Shown here: piece after piece, positions 41,138-41,153 of the stretch
Layout of the letters: each line of letters starts with the position of its first letter
Position numbering within the stretch: the first letter of the stretch is position 1
Source: Thioclava pacifica DSM 10166
Lineage (GTDB): Bacteria; Pseudomonadota; Alphaproteobacteria; Rhodobacterales; Rhodobacteraceae
Reading direction: 5' to 3'
Assembly: GCF_000714535.1 (NCBI RefSeq)
Contig: NZ_AUND01000006.1
Location: 1-41,153, forward strand
DNA: 41,153 bases
Program-made: the position numbers and the translations under genes
The notes under the pieces: generated by a model
The model's input: only the letters and a program-made list of their open reading frames with translations
The model's database searches: none
What the model was told of the DNA's origin: nothing

Positions 41138-41153
41138 CGTCAGCGCCAATGGG

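Overview
The window looks like accessory DNA of an alphaproteobacterium of the Rhodobacteraceae (Rhodobacterales) type. The grounds are high GC, a taurine-type ABC transporter beside a cysteate sulfo-lyase (CuyA) homologue and an HpsN-like dehydrogenase, a YdcH/DUF465 protein, and a LuxI synthase with several LuxR receptors. I cannot name the genus or tell chromosome from plasmid. No tRNA, rRNA or CRISPR array was seen.

Layout. (1) 1-10.4 kb: an eight-gene minus-strand operon (cuyA-like, DegT aminotransferase, Asp/Glu-type racemase, tauABC-like transporter, hpsN/hisD-like dehydrogenase, alpha/beta hydrolase) with a divergent LysR regulator. It is bracketed by two copies of an unusual direct repeat (826-1040 and 10166-10380) carrying six hexamer boxes at conserved spacing. 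My reading is a route for a C3 amino-sulfonate: oxidation of an amino-alcohol or diol sulfonate, racemisation of cysteate, then CuyA desulfonation to pyruvate, ammonium and sulfite. (2) 10.7-20.5 kb: an orphan ParD-like antitoxin, a glycosyltransferase, then a LuxR-type regulator divergent from an operon of a glutamine-synthetase-like gamma-glutamyl-amine ligase, a Pot-type ABC importer, an Fe-type alcohol dehydrogenase and a nitrilase-superfamily amidase. This suggests catabolism of an amine or amino alcohol by gamma-glutamylation. (3) 20.5-23.6 kb: a scarred zone with ydcF, a Doc/AbrB-type toxin-antitoxin pair, a ydcF remnant, a frameshifted mobilisation-like gene and a metallophosphoesterase fragment.

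(4) 23.6-31 kb: a two-component system divergent from an envelope electron-transfer module (two small PepSY proteins, cytochrome b561, DUF2271 protein, a PepSY-TM/flavodoxin/FAD-NAD reductase fusion, ApbE). An 11-bp-period CTGAC direct repeat precedes both PepSY genes, so the two-component system probably controls both blocks. (5) 31-37.8 kb: a degenerate IS5-family element, an ABC1/UbiB-like kinase, a bacterial voltage-gated sodium channel, a cysteine-free OxyR-like regulator, YdcH, a small unknown protein, a third partial copy of the repeat and an AsmA-family protein. (6) 37.9-41.15 kb: an IS5 transposase remnant and a quorum-sensing locus with a LuxI synthase, a translationally coupled small protein, two full LuxR receptors and a divergent LuxR receptor domain that lacks its DNA-binding half within the window.

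The most notable items are the combination of racemase, HisD-like dehydrogenase and CuyA in one transport operon, and the repeat pair that brackets it, in which every TGTTCG/CGAACA box of one copy is TGCTCG/CGAGCA in the other.
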